Origin: Pseudomonadota bacterium
GTDB lineage: Bacteria; Desulfobacterota; Desulfobulbia; Desulfobulbales; Desulfocapsaceae
Direction: 5' to 3'
Length of the DNA stretch: 64,000 nt
Assembly (NCBI GenBank): GCA_023412495.1
Contig: JAEYNP010000045.1
Location: forward strand, 10,392 to 74,391
Part shown: positions 44,348 to 53,569 of the stretch, piece by piece
How positions within the stretch are numbered: position 1 is the first letter of the stretch
How the letters are laid out: the number at the start of each line of letters is the position of its first letter
Program-made: the position numbers and the translations under genes
The notes under the pieces: model-generated
Told to the model about the DNA's origin: nothing
Databases searched by the model: none
The model's input: only the letters and a program-made list of their open reading frames with translations

Positions 44348-44891
44348 CTGTACATTTGTAGTAATACTTCTTGCTTAATATCCAAAATTATCTGCTCAAT
44401 TCCAAATATGAATCCTGATCCGAATTCCGATTTCGACCAATTCATTTTACCGAGTGAATCTTTTGTATTCCTTCATGCGGGCTGACGCCCGCAACCCAAG
44501 GGCTTTTATCCCCTCCCACAACAGAGGGGACTCTTTTCAGTCCCCCATTGAGGGGTACTTAGTTCAGTCCCCCCTTCGGGGAAAAGTACCTTCACGAAAT
44601 TCGTTTTAAAAAACAAGAAACGAATTTCTAAGGTACTAACTCGACGGACATTGGTTCTTTTTATAAATGCAATATCATGAAATGACTCTTGCGAAGGAGA
44701 TCAAAATTTGTCAAGGTGTGTTTCACTGAAAAATTACATTTGAAATAGGAAAATTTTGCATATAATTTTCCTGCCTTCAAAGGATCCAAAGGATTTTTCA
44801 TTCAAATAAAGATTGCAACTTCTGCCAGATCGATATGGAAATGTAAGCCCGTCCGCAATTCGTTCTGAAAAACTCTTCGTTGAGACGATGA
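44348..44891. other. 540-bp gap with copy C of dispersed repeat family 1
   Basis: Repeat copy C occupies 44475-44638. The rest is AT-rich (44690-44830) and probably holds the promoter of the HDOD kinase operon. No other gene. Confidence 0.6.
44475..44638 (+). repeat. Dispersed repeat family 1, copy C (longest form)
   Basis: Starts ATGCGGGCTGACGCCCGCA, with ACCCAAGGG, ATCCCCTCCCACAACAGAG and two C4/G4 hairpins (CCCCCATTGAGGGG; CCCCCCTTCGGGG). It ends with the stem AAATTCGTTT/AAACGAATTT and TCTAAGGTACTA. It is the most complete copy and defines the unit. Confidence 0.88.
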
Positions 44892-47099
44892 ATGACTCAT
44901 AAGGATCACGTATTCGAGGAGATCAAGAGATCCGGAAATCTCCCATCTCTACCTGAGATTTTACTGAAGTTACTGGATGCCTGTGAAAACGAGACGCCCT
45001 CCCTCGTCGAGATTGCCGAAGTTATCAGTAAAGATCCGGCTCTCAGCCTGAAAGTTCTCCAACGTGTAAACTCATCGTACTACGGTCTCTGCCGCACCTT
45101 TGTCAGTATTGAAGAAGCAGTCATTTACCTTGGAGCGAACAGTATAAAGAGTTTGGCTGTAAGCGCCTGCATTCATAAGGTATTTCAAGACAATCGTTAT
45201 TCCGCCCTCACGGGGTTCAGCCTGAGCACATTTTGGTGGAACTCTCTGCTGTGCGCCACCCTTTCAAGGCGTTTAGCAAAGCAGATTTGCTACAATAATG
45301 CCGATGAAGCTTATTTATCCGGATTGCTTCATGACATCGGCAGACTTGTCCTGGTTTCGACCTTTCCGGTCAAGCACAAATCGATTGTTTTCGAAACAGA
45401 AGACATCCAGAACGAATGGTGGGTCGAGCAACAACTTCTCGGGGTTTCGCACTGTGAGGTCGGGGCATGGCTTGTGCAAAATTGGAAACTGAGTCCTCTG
45501 GTGGCGGATGCGATTCAATACCACCACAGCCCGCTTCAAGAGGTGCTTGAGGCCTTTCCCCTGGTGAAAATCGTCTATCTCGCGAATGTAATGAGAGAAC
45601 AGGGAGGAGACATCAACCAGTGCCTTGAAGCGGGAAGACTGCTTTTTGATTTGGAAAATTCAGCATTAGAGGCGATCAAGGAGGGAGCTACCGAAGAAGT
45701 TGCTCAAATTGCCGAAGATCTCGATATCAATGCCAAGCCTCCATCCACCGAAAAACTGAAGGGCACTGGGGGACAACTTGGCTTGGAAGACGCTTCGGCA
45801 CCGGGACACAAGAGAGAGAGTGGAATGAAAGTCATGTCCGAAGGCAGCGCTTACGAGGATATTCTCACCTGGCGCGTAAAAAATATAGCTCTTGCTTCCA
45901 GTCTTCTCGAAGATCTTTCCCAAGCTCAAGATACCGGTGCAATAATCGAGGTTTTCGAAAGATCGATCCACAACCTTTTCAATATCGACAAGGTAATTTT
46001 CTTTCTCTCCGAGAAAGATGACACCATCCTCAGAGGATATGCTTCCTCAACCAATAGATTTGAACTTCTAAGCAAGGATCTGATACTGCCGGTTAAGCTG
46101 AGCAAGAGCTCGATCGTCAAAACCTATGCCAGCCACGAATTTCATTATCTTACTTCCGGGAACAACGGCAATCTTGCGGACAATCAAATTACTTCTCTCT
46201 TTGATGGCGCCGACATTCTTCTTGTTCCGATTATCGGCCGCAACAAATCATTTGGAGTACTTGCACTGGGCTTACCGGAGCAGATAAAGGTCCTGCCGAA
46301 AAACGACTTCGATCTTCTCATGATTGTAGTAAAACATATTGGTCTCAGTCTCTACATTGAGAAGATGCAGCAGGAAAAAGCGGCCGAAGTCGAAAATGAA
46401 AGAAGGGCTGCCATTGCAGTTACAGCACGGAAATTTGCCCACGAAATAAACAACCCTCTGGGCATTATAATGAATTATTTGACAACGTTGAGATTGAAAG
46501 TATCCCAGGAGGGTTCAATACTTGAAGAATTAACCGTCATCAATGAAGAAATAAATCGAATTTCGGCGATGATCAGCCAGATGGACCTGTTCTCCAACAC
46601 TATGCCGCTAAATTTCCAACTCACGGATGTAAACACCTTAATCGGCGGCATTGTAAGAATTTTTCAAGAACCTCTTCAAACTACATCACAGACGATTCTG
46701 TCATTCAGACCGGATGATGGAATTCCAATGGTCATCACTTCGGAGTTTGGGTTGAAGCAAGTGATTATCAACTTGATAAAGAATGCTTCCGAGGCAATGA
46801 AAGATGGCGGCTCGATCACGATCTCAACAGGACTCGCCAATCGACATCAGATGAGTGGATTACACAAAATACCTTCGAAGATGGTAGAAATAACAGTGGA
46901 AGACTCTGGACCTGGAATTCCGGCCGAAATTGTCGACAATCTTTATAAACCTTTTATGACAACAAAGGGCGGCGGCCATTCCGGTCTAGGGTTGTCGATT
47001 GCGCATAAAACCGTCTCCGATATGGGCGGCAGCCTCAGTTGTCTAAGTTCACCAAACAACGGTACTCGATTTACAATTCATCTACCCTTGAGAAATTAA
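44892..47099 (+). CDS. HDOD-GAF sensor histidine kinase
   Basis: A 735-residue soluble protein. An HDOD domain covers about residues 10-210 (LPSLPEILLKLLDACENE, DPALSLKVLQRVNSSYYG, YLSGLLHDIGRLVL). A linker and a GAF domain (about 330-490) follow. The kinase core has ARKFAHEINNPLGIIMNYL (phospho-acceptor His), LIKNASEAMKDGG, DSGPGIPAEIVDNLYKPFMT and GGGHSGLGLSIAHK. HDOD domains are degenerate HD phosphohydrolase folds used in signalling. The hybrid kinase gene starts 6 bp after its stop, so both are one transcription unit and probably one pathway. Confidence 0.93.
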   Translation: MTHKDHVFEEIKRSGNLPSLPEILLKLLDACENETPSLVEIAEVISKDPALSLKVLQRVNSSYYGLCRTFVSIEEAVIYLGANSIKSLAVSACIHKVFQDNRYSALTGFSLSTFWWNSLLCATLSRRLAKQICYNNADEAYLSGLLHDIGRLVLVSTFPVKHKSIVFETEDIQNEWWVEQQLLGVSHCEVGAWLVQNWKLSPLVADAIQYHHSPLQEVLEAFPLVKIVYLANVMREQGGDINQCLEAGRLLFDLENSALEAIKEGATEEVAQIAEDLDINAKPPSTEKLKGTGGQLGLEDASAPGHKRESGMKVMSEGSAYEDILTWRVKNIALASSLLEDLSQAQDTGAIIEVFERSIHNLFNIDKVIFFLSEKDDTILRGYASSTNRFELLSKDLILPVKLSKSSIVKTYASHEFHYLTSGNNGNLADNQITSLFDGADILLVPIIGRNKSFGVLALGLPEQIKVLPKNDFDLLMIVVKHIGLSLYIEKMQQEKAAEVENERRAAIAVTARKFAHEINNPLGIIMNYLTTLRLKVSQEGSILEELTVINEEINRISAMISQMDLFSNTMPLNFQLTDVNTLIGGIVRIFQEPLQTTSQTILSFRPDDGIPMVITSEFGLKQVIINLIKNASEAMKDGGSITISTGLANRHQMSGLHKIPSKMVEITVEDSGPGIPAEIVDNLYKPFMTTKGGGHSGLGLSIAHKTVSDMGGSLSCLSSPNNGTRFTIHLPLRN

Positions 47100-47104
47100 T
47101 AGCC

Positions 47105-49027
47105 ATGAATGCAGTACCTAAAATCCTTTTGGTCGATGACGAGGAACGATTTGTAAAAAGTTTACAAGTAATTCTTGATCATTATGGTTTTAACACTACT
47201 GCAGTGTTAAGCGGTGGAGAGGCTATCAGCTTATTAAAAAGTGAAAAGTTCGAACTCGCCCTACTCGATATCAATCTTCCCGACCTGAATGGCATTGACA
47301 TCCTTGAATTTATCAACGCCTCGGATATCAACACATCTGTAATAATGCTCACCGGGATAAGCACGGTTGAGATGGCAGTTACATCTATAAAACAAGGAGC
47401 GTATGACTTCCTCAGCAAGCCCATTAATCATGATCTTCTTTTAAAGACGATAGAGAAAGCATTGCAGCACCGTGCACTTAAAGAGGAACTCATTGCAAGC
47501 GAGAAAAGGTTTCACGTTCTTGCCGACGCGTGTACGGAAGGCGTAGTGATCCATGACGCGGGAAAACTAATCGATGCCAACAAGCAGTTTTTAAACCTTT
47601 TTGGGTATACGAGAGAGGAACTGGAACCGGGTATATTCTACGAGAAATTATTGTCGCCACACCACCTTGGAATCGTTCAAGAAAAAATAAAAAATTCCTA
47701 TTGGGGGAGTTATGAAATTTTCGGCATAAGAAAAGACGGCCGACAATTTCCTATCGAGGTCAATTCCAGGCAGATACATTATTTTGGCCGACCTGTAAGG
47801 ATTTGTACGATTAAAGATCTTACCGAGAGGGTTAAAATCGAGGAAGAGCGATTGAATCTGCAGAAAAACTTAGCCAAAATCGGGAAACTTCAATCTCTGG
47901 GCATGATGGCAGGATCTGTTGCCCATGACCTGAACAATATTCTTGTCGGTATCGTCTCGTTTCCCGAAACTCTCCTTTATACACTTGATAAAAATGACAA
48001 TTTATATTCAGGAATTAAAAGGATCCAGGAAGCCGGCAAGAGAGCTGCCACCGTTGTAGCCGATTTGTTGCTAGTGGCACGAGGCGGGTCGATAAATACT
48101 ACCACATACAATCTTAATGAAATCATTTCTTACCATATCAGATCACTAGAGCACCAAGAACTCATTTCGAGATACCCGAACACGATAGTTCAGACTGATC
48201 TCCAGCAAGACCTATATGACATAAGATGCTCGGTCACCCATATTCAAAAAATTCTACTCAACCTTATAAACAATGCCCTGGAAGCAACCCGTAACAACGG
48301 GGTAATTCTCATAACCACCAAGAACTGCAAGTTTTCTCCCCCCTATCACAACAGCGAGCATGCAATCCATGAAACCGATTATGTCAAGCTTGTCGTTTCA
48401 GACAATGGTCCTGGTATCGCGGAAGACCATTTGGATCGCATTTTCGATCCGTTTTTTACGACGAAGAGAATAGGGAAAAGCGGTACAGGACTGGGTTTAT
48501 CGATAGTCTGGAACGTTATCCAGCAACATAATGGGTGGATTGAAGCAAAAAACACTCATCATGGGGCTTGTTTCGAGATCTACCTGCCGGCAGAAGTTGG
48601 AGAGGCTCGGAAATCTTCGAACGAAAGCATTTTGAAATTGCAGGAAGGGATGGGAGAAAAGATCCTGCTCATTGACGATCAACAGGATCAAAACGAGGTT
48701 CTGGGTTTAATGCTCACAAACCTTGGATATACTACCGACTCCGTAACAAGCGGAGAATCGGGCATCGAATACTTAAAAAGGAAAACGGCAGACCTTGTCA
48801 TTATAGATATGGATATGGGCAAAGGGTTGAACGGCAGGGAGACTTATGAGAGGATTTTGCAGATATCGCCTAAACAAAAGGGAATAATCCTGAGTGGATC
48901 CGCCCATAGCAAAGATTTTAGCAGGGCCAAGGAACTCGGCATTTCTTTCTGTTTGGAAAAACCGGTGACCATGGACATATTGAGCGCTGCTGTAAAACAA
49001 ACTCTCAGGGACGAGTTTTTCACGTAA
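47105..49027 (+). CDS. Hybrid histidine kinase: receiver-PAS-HisKA-HATPase-receiver
   Basis: A 640-residue soluble hybrid. The receiver at the N-terminus (ILLVDDEERFVKSLQV, LALLDINLPDLNG with the phospho-Asp) is followed by a PAS domain (about 135-255) and a kinase core with GMMAGSVAHDLNNILVGIV, LLNLINNALEATRN, DNGPGIAEDHLDRIFDPFFT and KSGTGLGLSIVWNV. A second receiver (ILLIDDQQDQNEVLGLMLTN, LVIIDMDMGKGLNG) closes the protein. The ATG at 47105 follows the HDOD kinase stop. The two receivers around one kinase suggest input from another kinase, presumably the neighbouring one. Confidence 0.93.
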   Translation: MNAVPKILLVDDEERFVKSLQVILDHYGFNTTAVLSGGEAISLLKSEKFELALLDINLPDLNGIDILEFINASDINTSVIMLTGISTVEMAVTSIKQGAYDFLSKPINHDLLLKTIEKALQHRALKEELIASEKRFHVLADACTEGVVIHDAGKLIDANKQFLNLFGYTREELEPGIFYEKLLSPHHLGIVQEKIKNSYWGSYEIFGIRKDGRQFPIEVNSRQIHYFGRPVRICTIKDLTERVKIEEERLNLQKNLAKIGKLQSLGMMAGSVAHDLNNILVGIVSFPETLLYTLDKNDNLYSGIKRIQEAGKRAATVVADLLLVARGGSINTTTYNLNEIISYHIRSLEHQELISRYPNTIVQTDLQQDLYDIRCSVTHIQKILLNLINNALEATRNNGVILITTKNCKFSPPYHNSEHAIHETDYVKLVVSDNGPGIAEDHLDRIFDPFFTTKRIGKSGTGLGLSIVWNVIQQHNGWIEAKNTHHGACFEIYLPAEVGEARKSSNESILKLQEGMGEKILLIDDQQDQNEVLGLMLTNLGYTTDSVTSGESGIEYLKRKTADLVIIDMDMGKGLNGRETYERILQISPKQKGIILSGSAHSKDFSRAKELGISFCLEKPVTMDILSAAVKQTLRDEFFT

Positions 49028-49262
49028 ATCGGCATCGAATCGGAACACTCCAGACATCAATTTCGATCGATTAAGTACTGGATATTTGCTCGGCCTCCCT
49101 CATTCGATTTCAATTGCGATTTCGATTACATTCCTCAGCATCGGCCTCCCCCCTCACATCTTGCTTTCCCGCTTTTTCTTGCAAAACGGTTTCCGATACC
49201 TATTCTGTCCAAGTAGCGATTCCTTTCAAAATATTCCCCTATGACGCGATGGGAGGTTTCGT

Positions 49263-49784
49263 ATGCACACTTTCAAGACCATAACGGTTGACGCGATTCC
49301 GGCGGCCCTGGAGAAAGCTCATCAATACCGGCGGCTGAACGAACCCAGCGACGCGGAAAGCATCTGCCGTGACATCCTGGCTGTGCAGCCGGATCACCAG
49401 GAGGCATTGAAGACCCTGCTGCTGGCGCTTACCGATAAATTTGCGGCGTACGGGATCAGCCCCTCGTTCGAACAGGCCCGGGAAATCGTGGGGCGACTCG
49501 ATTCCTCCCACTGCAAGGCGTATTATTCAGGCATCATTTACGAACGCCGGGCCAAATACCACCTTCGGCAGGGCGGGCCTGGTGCCGGCACCGCCGCCTA
49601 TCCGTGGCTGATGCGGGCGATGGAAGCCTTCGACCTGGCTATCTCGGAATGCGATACGAGAAACCAGGATGCCGTGCTGCGCTGGAACTCCTGCGCCCGA
49701 ATCATGAACAACAACCCGGAGATTCGCGCCGACGAGACCGACAGGCAGCAGCCGCTGCTCGACCCATTCGAGACGCCGCACTGA
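49263..49784 (+). CDS. TPR-like hypothetical protein
   Basis: A 173-residue soluble, helical protein. One clear TPR-like unit is visible (EKAHQYRRLNEPSDAESICR, DILAVQPDHQEALKTLLLAL), with a second, longer helical region ending in DAVLRWNSCARIM. Function unknown. GGGAGG before the ATG supports the start. It is convergent with sdhB, with a GC-rich hairpin between the stops. Confidence 0.75.
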   Translation: MHTFKTITVDAIPAALEKAHQYRRLNEPSDAESICRDILAVQPDHQEALKTLLLALTDKFAAYGISPSFEQAREIVGRLDSSHCKAYYSGIIYERRAKYHLRQGGPGAGTAAYPWLMRAMEAFDLAISECDTRNQDAVLRWNSCARIMNNNPEIRADETDRQQPLLDPFETPH

Positions 49785-49800
49785 CTTGCAGGATCGCAAT

Positions 49801-49825
49801 GCCGCCACCCAGAATGGGCGGCGGC
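49801..49825. terminator. GC-rich hairpin between convergent genes
   Basis: GCCGCC-A-CCC and GGG-C-GGCGGC form a nearly perfect ten-base stem with loop AGAAT. It lies between the stops of the TPR-like gene and sdhB. No T-run on either side. Confidence 0.5.
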
Positions 49826-49839
49826 ACCGGCAGGTCCGA

Positions 49840-50550
49840 TCATCTGCGGTGTTTCTTGATCATGTTTTTCGTTTCGTTGATCCGCTTGGTGATGAGGATC
49901 GAGCGGGGACAGGCCTGGGTGCACTTGAAATGGTTCTGGCAGGGCCAGACTCCGGTCTTGTTGTCTAAAAGCTCCAGCCTCTCGTCCCTCGCCCGGTCCC
50001 GGGAGTCGGCGATGAAGCGATAGGCCTGGGCGATGGCCGCCGGGCCGACGAATCCCGGCTTTTGCTCCAGCACCGGGCAGGCCGAGTAACAGGCGGCGCA
50101 GAGAATGCAGTTGGTCGTGTCGTCGAAGACCATACGCTCCTGCTGCGACTGCAGCCGTTCTCCGCCCTCCACCGGTTCATCGTTGATCAGATAGGGTTTG
50201 ATGAAACGGTATTTCTTGAAAAATTCCGCCTGGTCGACGATGAGGTCGCGCTGGACCGGCAGGTAGCGCAGAGGCTCGATGGTGACGGCGTCGCCGTCCT
50301 TTTCCGCCACGTCCTTCACCAGGGTCTTGCAGGCCAGCCGGTCCGCGCCGTTGATGCGCATGGCATCCGAACCGCAGACGCCGTGGGCGCAGCTCTTGCG
50401 GAAACCGAGGCTGCCGTCCTGAAACCGCTTGATCTGCATCAGGGCGTCCAGCAGCCGGTCGTTGGGGTCGGCCTCCACCTCGTACTTCCGGAAATACGGC
50501 TCCGCGTCGGTTTCCGGATTGAAGCGTTTGATATTTACGATAATTTTCAT
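49840..50550 (-). CDS. sdhB: Succinate dehydrogenase/fumarate reductase iron-sulfur subunit
   Basis: A 236-residue electron-transfer subunit. Three clusters are visible: 2Fe-2S (SCAHGVCGSDAMRINGADRL with a following AC), 4Fe-4S (CILCAACYSACP) and 3Fe-4S (CQNHFKCTQACP). It passes electrons between the flavoprotein and the membrane quinone site. Ribosome site AAAGGAG. It follows sdhA by 15 bp. No cytochrome b/membrane anchor gene is found on either side. Confidence 0.97.
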   Translation of the reverse strand: MKIIVNIKRFNPETDAEPYFRKYEVEADPNDRLLDALMQIKRFQDGSLGFRKSCAHGVCGSDAMRINGADRLACKTLVKDVAEKDGDAVTIEPLRYLPVQRDLIVDQAEFFKKYRFIKPYLINDEPVEGGERLQSQQERMVFDDTTNCILCAACYSACPVLEQKPGFVGPAAIAQAYRFIADSRDRARDERLELLDNKTGVWPCQNHFKCTQACPRSILITKRINETKNMIKKHRR

Positions 50551-50565
50551 GATTGCTCCTTTGCC

Positions 50566-52302
50566 TCAGTAGGTGCGGGGCTTGGGTTTCCAGATCGAGG
50601 TGTCGACCTCCTTGTAATCGAGCCGCACCGAATCCTTGTCGAGGAAGGCCAGGGTATGCTTCAGCCAGGCCTCGTCGTTACGCTCCGGGAAATCCTCGCG
50701 GCTGTGCGCCCCCCGGCTCTCCTCGCGGGCGAGCGCCGAGACGGCGGTGACGAGGCTGAGGTCGAGCATGTTTTCGAGCTCGAGGATTTCCAGGAGGTCG
50801 GTATTGAAGCTCCTGCCGGTATCCTGGACCCGCACCGCACGGTACCGCTCGCGGAGTTTTCCGATCTCCTCGATGGCCGCCTGCATGTCGGCTGCGTTGC
50901 GGTAGATGCTCACCTTCTCCATCATGGTGTTCTGCATCTCCTCGGCAATTTCCCCGCCATGCGGACCCGCCTTCCCGTCCATGAGCATGCCGATCCGGGC
51001 ACGGGCATAGTCTTCGGCTTCACCGGGCGGCTTGACGGGGTCCGCCTGACGGACATAGTCGCAGATATGCTTGCCCGCGCGCCGGCCGAATACCACCAGG
51101 TCGAGCAGACTGTTGGTGCCGAGGCGGTTGGCACCGTGCACAGAGATGCAGGCGCACTCGCCGGCGGCATAGAGGCCGTTCACCACGGTTCCCTTGGCAT
51201 CCCCGAGCACCCGGCCGTGGGTGTCGGTTGGGATGCCGCCCATGGCGTAATGGGCGGTGGGCAGGACGGGGATGGGCGAGTCGGCCGGATCGATCCCCAG
51301 GTAGGTCTGGCAGAAGCTGGTGATGTCCGGCAGCTTGCTCTTCAGCACCTCGCGGCCGAGATGGGTGGCGTCGAGAAAGACATAGTCATCGATTTTGCGG
51401 TCGCCGCGGATGCCCCTGCCGGCACGGATCTCAGTGATTATCGACCGGGAGACGATATCCCGGGGGGCCAGGTCGAGCAGGGCCGGTGTATAGGTTTCCA
51501 TGAACCGCTTGCCGTCGCGGTTGCGGAGGATGCCGCCCTCGCCGCGCACCGCCTCGGAAATGAGGATGCCGAGCCCCATGATCCCGGTCGGGTGGAACTG
51601 GTAAAATTCCATGTCCTCGAGCGGAATGCCGCGCCTGGCGCAGATCGCCGGCCCGTCGCCGGTGTTGGCGTAGGCATTCGAGGTGGTCTTGAACAGCCGG
51701 CCGAAGCCGCCGGTGGCGAAAAGCACAGCCTTGGCGACGAAGGTGTGGACCTCGCCGGTGGCCAGTTGGACGACCACCAGGCCGCTGCAGGTCCCGCCGT
51801 CAAGAAGGAGATCGACCACCTGGTATTCGTCAAAGAAGATGACATTGTTCTTGATGCACTGCTGGTAGAGGGTCTGCAGGATCATGTGCCCGGTCCGATC
51901 GGCGGCATAGCAGGAACGGCGCACCGGCCCCTCGCCGAAATTGCGGGTATGGCCGCCGAAGCGGCGCTGATCGATGCGGCCTTCCGGAGTCCGGTTGAAG
52001 GGCAGGCCGCGGTTTTCCAGGTCGTAAACCGCCTGGATCGCCTCTTCGGCGAGGATCTGCGCGGCCTGCTGGTCGACGAGGTAGTCGCCGCCCTTGACCG
52101 TGTCGAAGGCATGCCACTCGGGCTTGTCCTCCTCGACATTGCCCAGCGCCGCACTGATCCCGCCCTGGGCGGCCCCGGTGTGGCTGCGAACAGGGTAGAG
52201 CTTGGAAAGCACTGCCGTCTTCGATTGCCGGCTGGCCTCGAGCGCCGCGTAGAGCCCTGCGCCTCCGGAGCCGACGATGACCGTGTCGAATTCGTAGATC
52301 AC
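50566..52302 (-). CDS. sdhA: Succinate dehydrogenase/fumarate reductase flavoprotein subunit
   Basis: A 578-residue FAD-binding catalytic subunit. The dinucleotide motif is [35 protein letters not shown] contains the His that links FAD covalently in this family. Active-site parts include [34 protein letters not shown] and [21 protein letters not shown]. The start is GTG (52302). It overlaps the stop of a short upstream frame (GTGA), suggesting coupling. Together with SdhB it interconverts succinate and fumarate. Confidence 0.97.
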   Translation of the reverse strand: MIYEFDTVIVGSGGAGLYAALEASRQSKTAVLSKLYPVRSHTGAAQGGISAALGNVEEDKPEWHAFDTVKGGDYLVDQQAAQILAEEAIQAVYDLENRGLPFNRTPEGRIDQRRFGGHTRNFGEGPVRRSCYAADRTGHMILQTLYQQCIKNNVIFFDEYQVVDLLLDGGTCSGLVVVQLATGEVHTFVAKAVLFATGGFGRLFKTTSNAYANTGDGPAICARRGIPLEDMEFYQFHPTGIMGLGILISEAVRGEGGILRNRDGKRFMETYTPALLDLAPRDIVSRSIITEIRAGRGIRGDRKIDDYVFLDATHLGREVLKSKLPDITSFCQTYLGIDPADSPIPVLPTAHYAMGGIPTDTHGRVLGDAKGTVVNGLYAAGECACISVHGANRLGTNSLLDLVVFGRRAGKHICDYVRQADPVKPPGEAEDYARARIGMLMDGKAGPHGGEIAEEMQNTMMEKVSIYRNAADMQAAIEEIGKLRERYRAVRVQDTGRSFNTDLLEILELENMLDLSLVTAVSALAREESRGAHSREDFPERNDEAWLKHTLAFLDKDSVRLDYKEVDTSIWKPKPRTY

Positions 52303-52427
52303 GTTTTCTCCTCCTTGATACGTGTTGCGGGACGTACCCGGTATAATGCGAGAAGGCTGGCGAAGGCGTTATGGAGGTCCTCCTCTTCGGCCTGGGTTTC
52401 ATCGAATAATCCTATCTCAAATTGAGA
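52299..52427 (-). CDS. Short open frame coupled to sdhA (uncertain)
   Basis: A 42-codon frame ending at the TGA that overlaps the sdhA GTG. It reads [20 protein letters not shown] and then [16 protein letters not shown]. No ATG, GTG or TTG lies in frame after the preceding stop, so if real it is the surviving end of a longer gene. It does not look like a membrane anchor. The stop/start overlap and lack of sdhC make it worth noting; I do not recognise the sequence. Confidence 0.3.
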   Translation of the reverse strand, partial: SQFEIGLFDETQAEEEDLHNAFASLLALYRVRPATRIKEEKT

Positions 52428-52512
52428 TCAGCAACAACTGTATTTGTTGGATGAAGCATGCTTCGGCTTCGGTCGGGTGGAGAGGAGGGAGGTCAGGAGC
52501 AACCTGACAGGA

Positions 52513-52531
52513 GAAATGAATTTCTAAGATA
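52513..52531 (+). repeat. Partial tail of a family 1 repeat
   Basis: GAAATGAATTTCTAAGATA, immediately before copy D, matches the 3' end of the family (GAAACGAATTTCTAAGGTA in copy C). It looks like the remnant of a tandem copy. Confidence 0.6.
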
Positions 52532-52534
52532 ACA

Positions 52535-52673
52535 ATGCGGGCCTGCGCCCGCAACCCAAGGGATGTCATCCCCTCCGACAGCAGAGGGGACTCTTTTCAG
52601 TACCCCCTTGAGGGGTATAAGTACCTTCACGAAATTCTTTCTTAAAAAGCAAGAAAGAATTGTTAAGATACTA
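52535..52673 (+). repeat. Dispersed repeat family 1, copy D
   Basis: ATGCGGGCCTGCGCCCGCA, ACCCAAGGG, ATCCCCTCCGACAGCAGAG and one C4/G4 hairpin (CCCCCTTGAGGGG). It ends with the stem AATTCTTTCTT/AAGAAAGAATT and GTTAAGATACTA. It lies between sdhA and kynA, which are divergent. Confidence 0.88.
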
Positions 52674-52777
52674 AAACCATTGCTCAACGGGCAAGTTTGG
52701 CATATCGTTTTACCAGTTTGGAAGAAGCTTCCGGTCGCATGGACTGACCAACAGATGGTTCTGGTTGAGGGATCACA

Positions 52778-53569
52778 ATGGCTTTGACGTACTCAAGTTA
52801 CCTGAAAATCGATGAACTCCTGGCGCTTCAACAGCCTTTGGCGGATGAGAAAGCTCACGATGAGATGCTTTTCATCATCATCCACCAGGCCTACGAGTTG
52901 TGGTTCAAAGAGATTCTGCACGAGCTGGACCAACTGCAGGCGCTGCTCTCCAGCTGCGATTTTCCACGAGCCCAGTTCCCCCTGAAGCGCATCCTGACTG
53001 TTGTGAAGGTCATGATCGCCCAGCTCGATGTGCTCGAGACGATGCTGCCGCTCGATTTTCTCGCCTTTCGAAACCGCCTGGAAACGGCAAGCGGTTTCCA
53101 GTCCGTGCAGTTTCGCGAGCTTGAATTCGCCCTCGGTTACAAGCGGCGCAAGATCTTCGAGCATCTGCCCGATGCGTCGCAGGCCAGGCAACGGCTGGAA
53201 AAGCGCCATGCGGACCCGACCGTGTGGGATGCCCTGCTGGCGGGTCTTGCGAGAAGCGGCTATCCCGTTCCCGAGGCGGCTCTGCATCGCGATGTGGCAG
53301 AGCAGCTCGCTCCGTCGACCCAGGTCCAGGCCTTGCTCATCGATATCTACGTCGGCTCGCCGCAGCTCGTCTACCTTTTCGAGCTGCTGCTGGATCTCGA
53401 TCAGGGATTCCAGGACTGGCGCTACCGGCATGTCAAGATGGTTGAACGGATGATCGGGCAAAAGTACGGGACCGGCGGCTCGGCGGGCGTCGACTATCTG
53501 AAGTCCACACTGTTCAAACCTTTCTTCCCCGACCTGTGGGCCATCCGGACGGAGCTGCAGAACCGATGA
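52778..53569 (+). CDS. kynA: Tryptophan 2,3-dioxygenase
   Basis: A 263-residue haem enzyme that opens the indole ring of tryptophan to N-formylkynurenine in the cytoplasm. Family blocks: EMLFIIIHQAYELWFKEILH (substrate and haem pocket), LETASGFQSVQFRELEFALG, and RHVKMVERMIGQKYGTGGSA with the haem-ligand His, followed by GVDYLK. The length fits bacterial enzymes. It overlaps kynU by ATGA. It requires O2, which is unexpected in a strict anaerobe. Confidence 0.95.
   Translation: MALTYSSYLKIDELLALQQPLADEKAHDEMLFIIIHQAYELWFKEILHELDQLQALLSSCDFPRAQFPLKRILTVVKVMIAQLDVLETMLPLDFLAFRNRLETASGFQSVQFRELEFALGYKRRKIFEHLPDASQARQRLEKRHADPTVWDALLAGLARSGYPVPEAALHRDVAEQLAPSTQVQALLIDIYVGSPQLVYLFELLLDLDQGFQDWRYRHVKMVERMIGQKYGTGGSAGVDYLKSTLFKPFFPDLWAIRTELQNR

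Noticed and set aside
50062..52425. A 787-codon plus frame over sdhAB
   Set aside because: It is the mirror of two highly conserved genes on the other strand in GC-rich DNA; its sequence resembles no protein.
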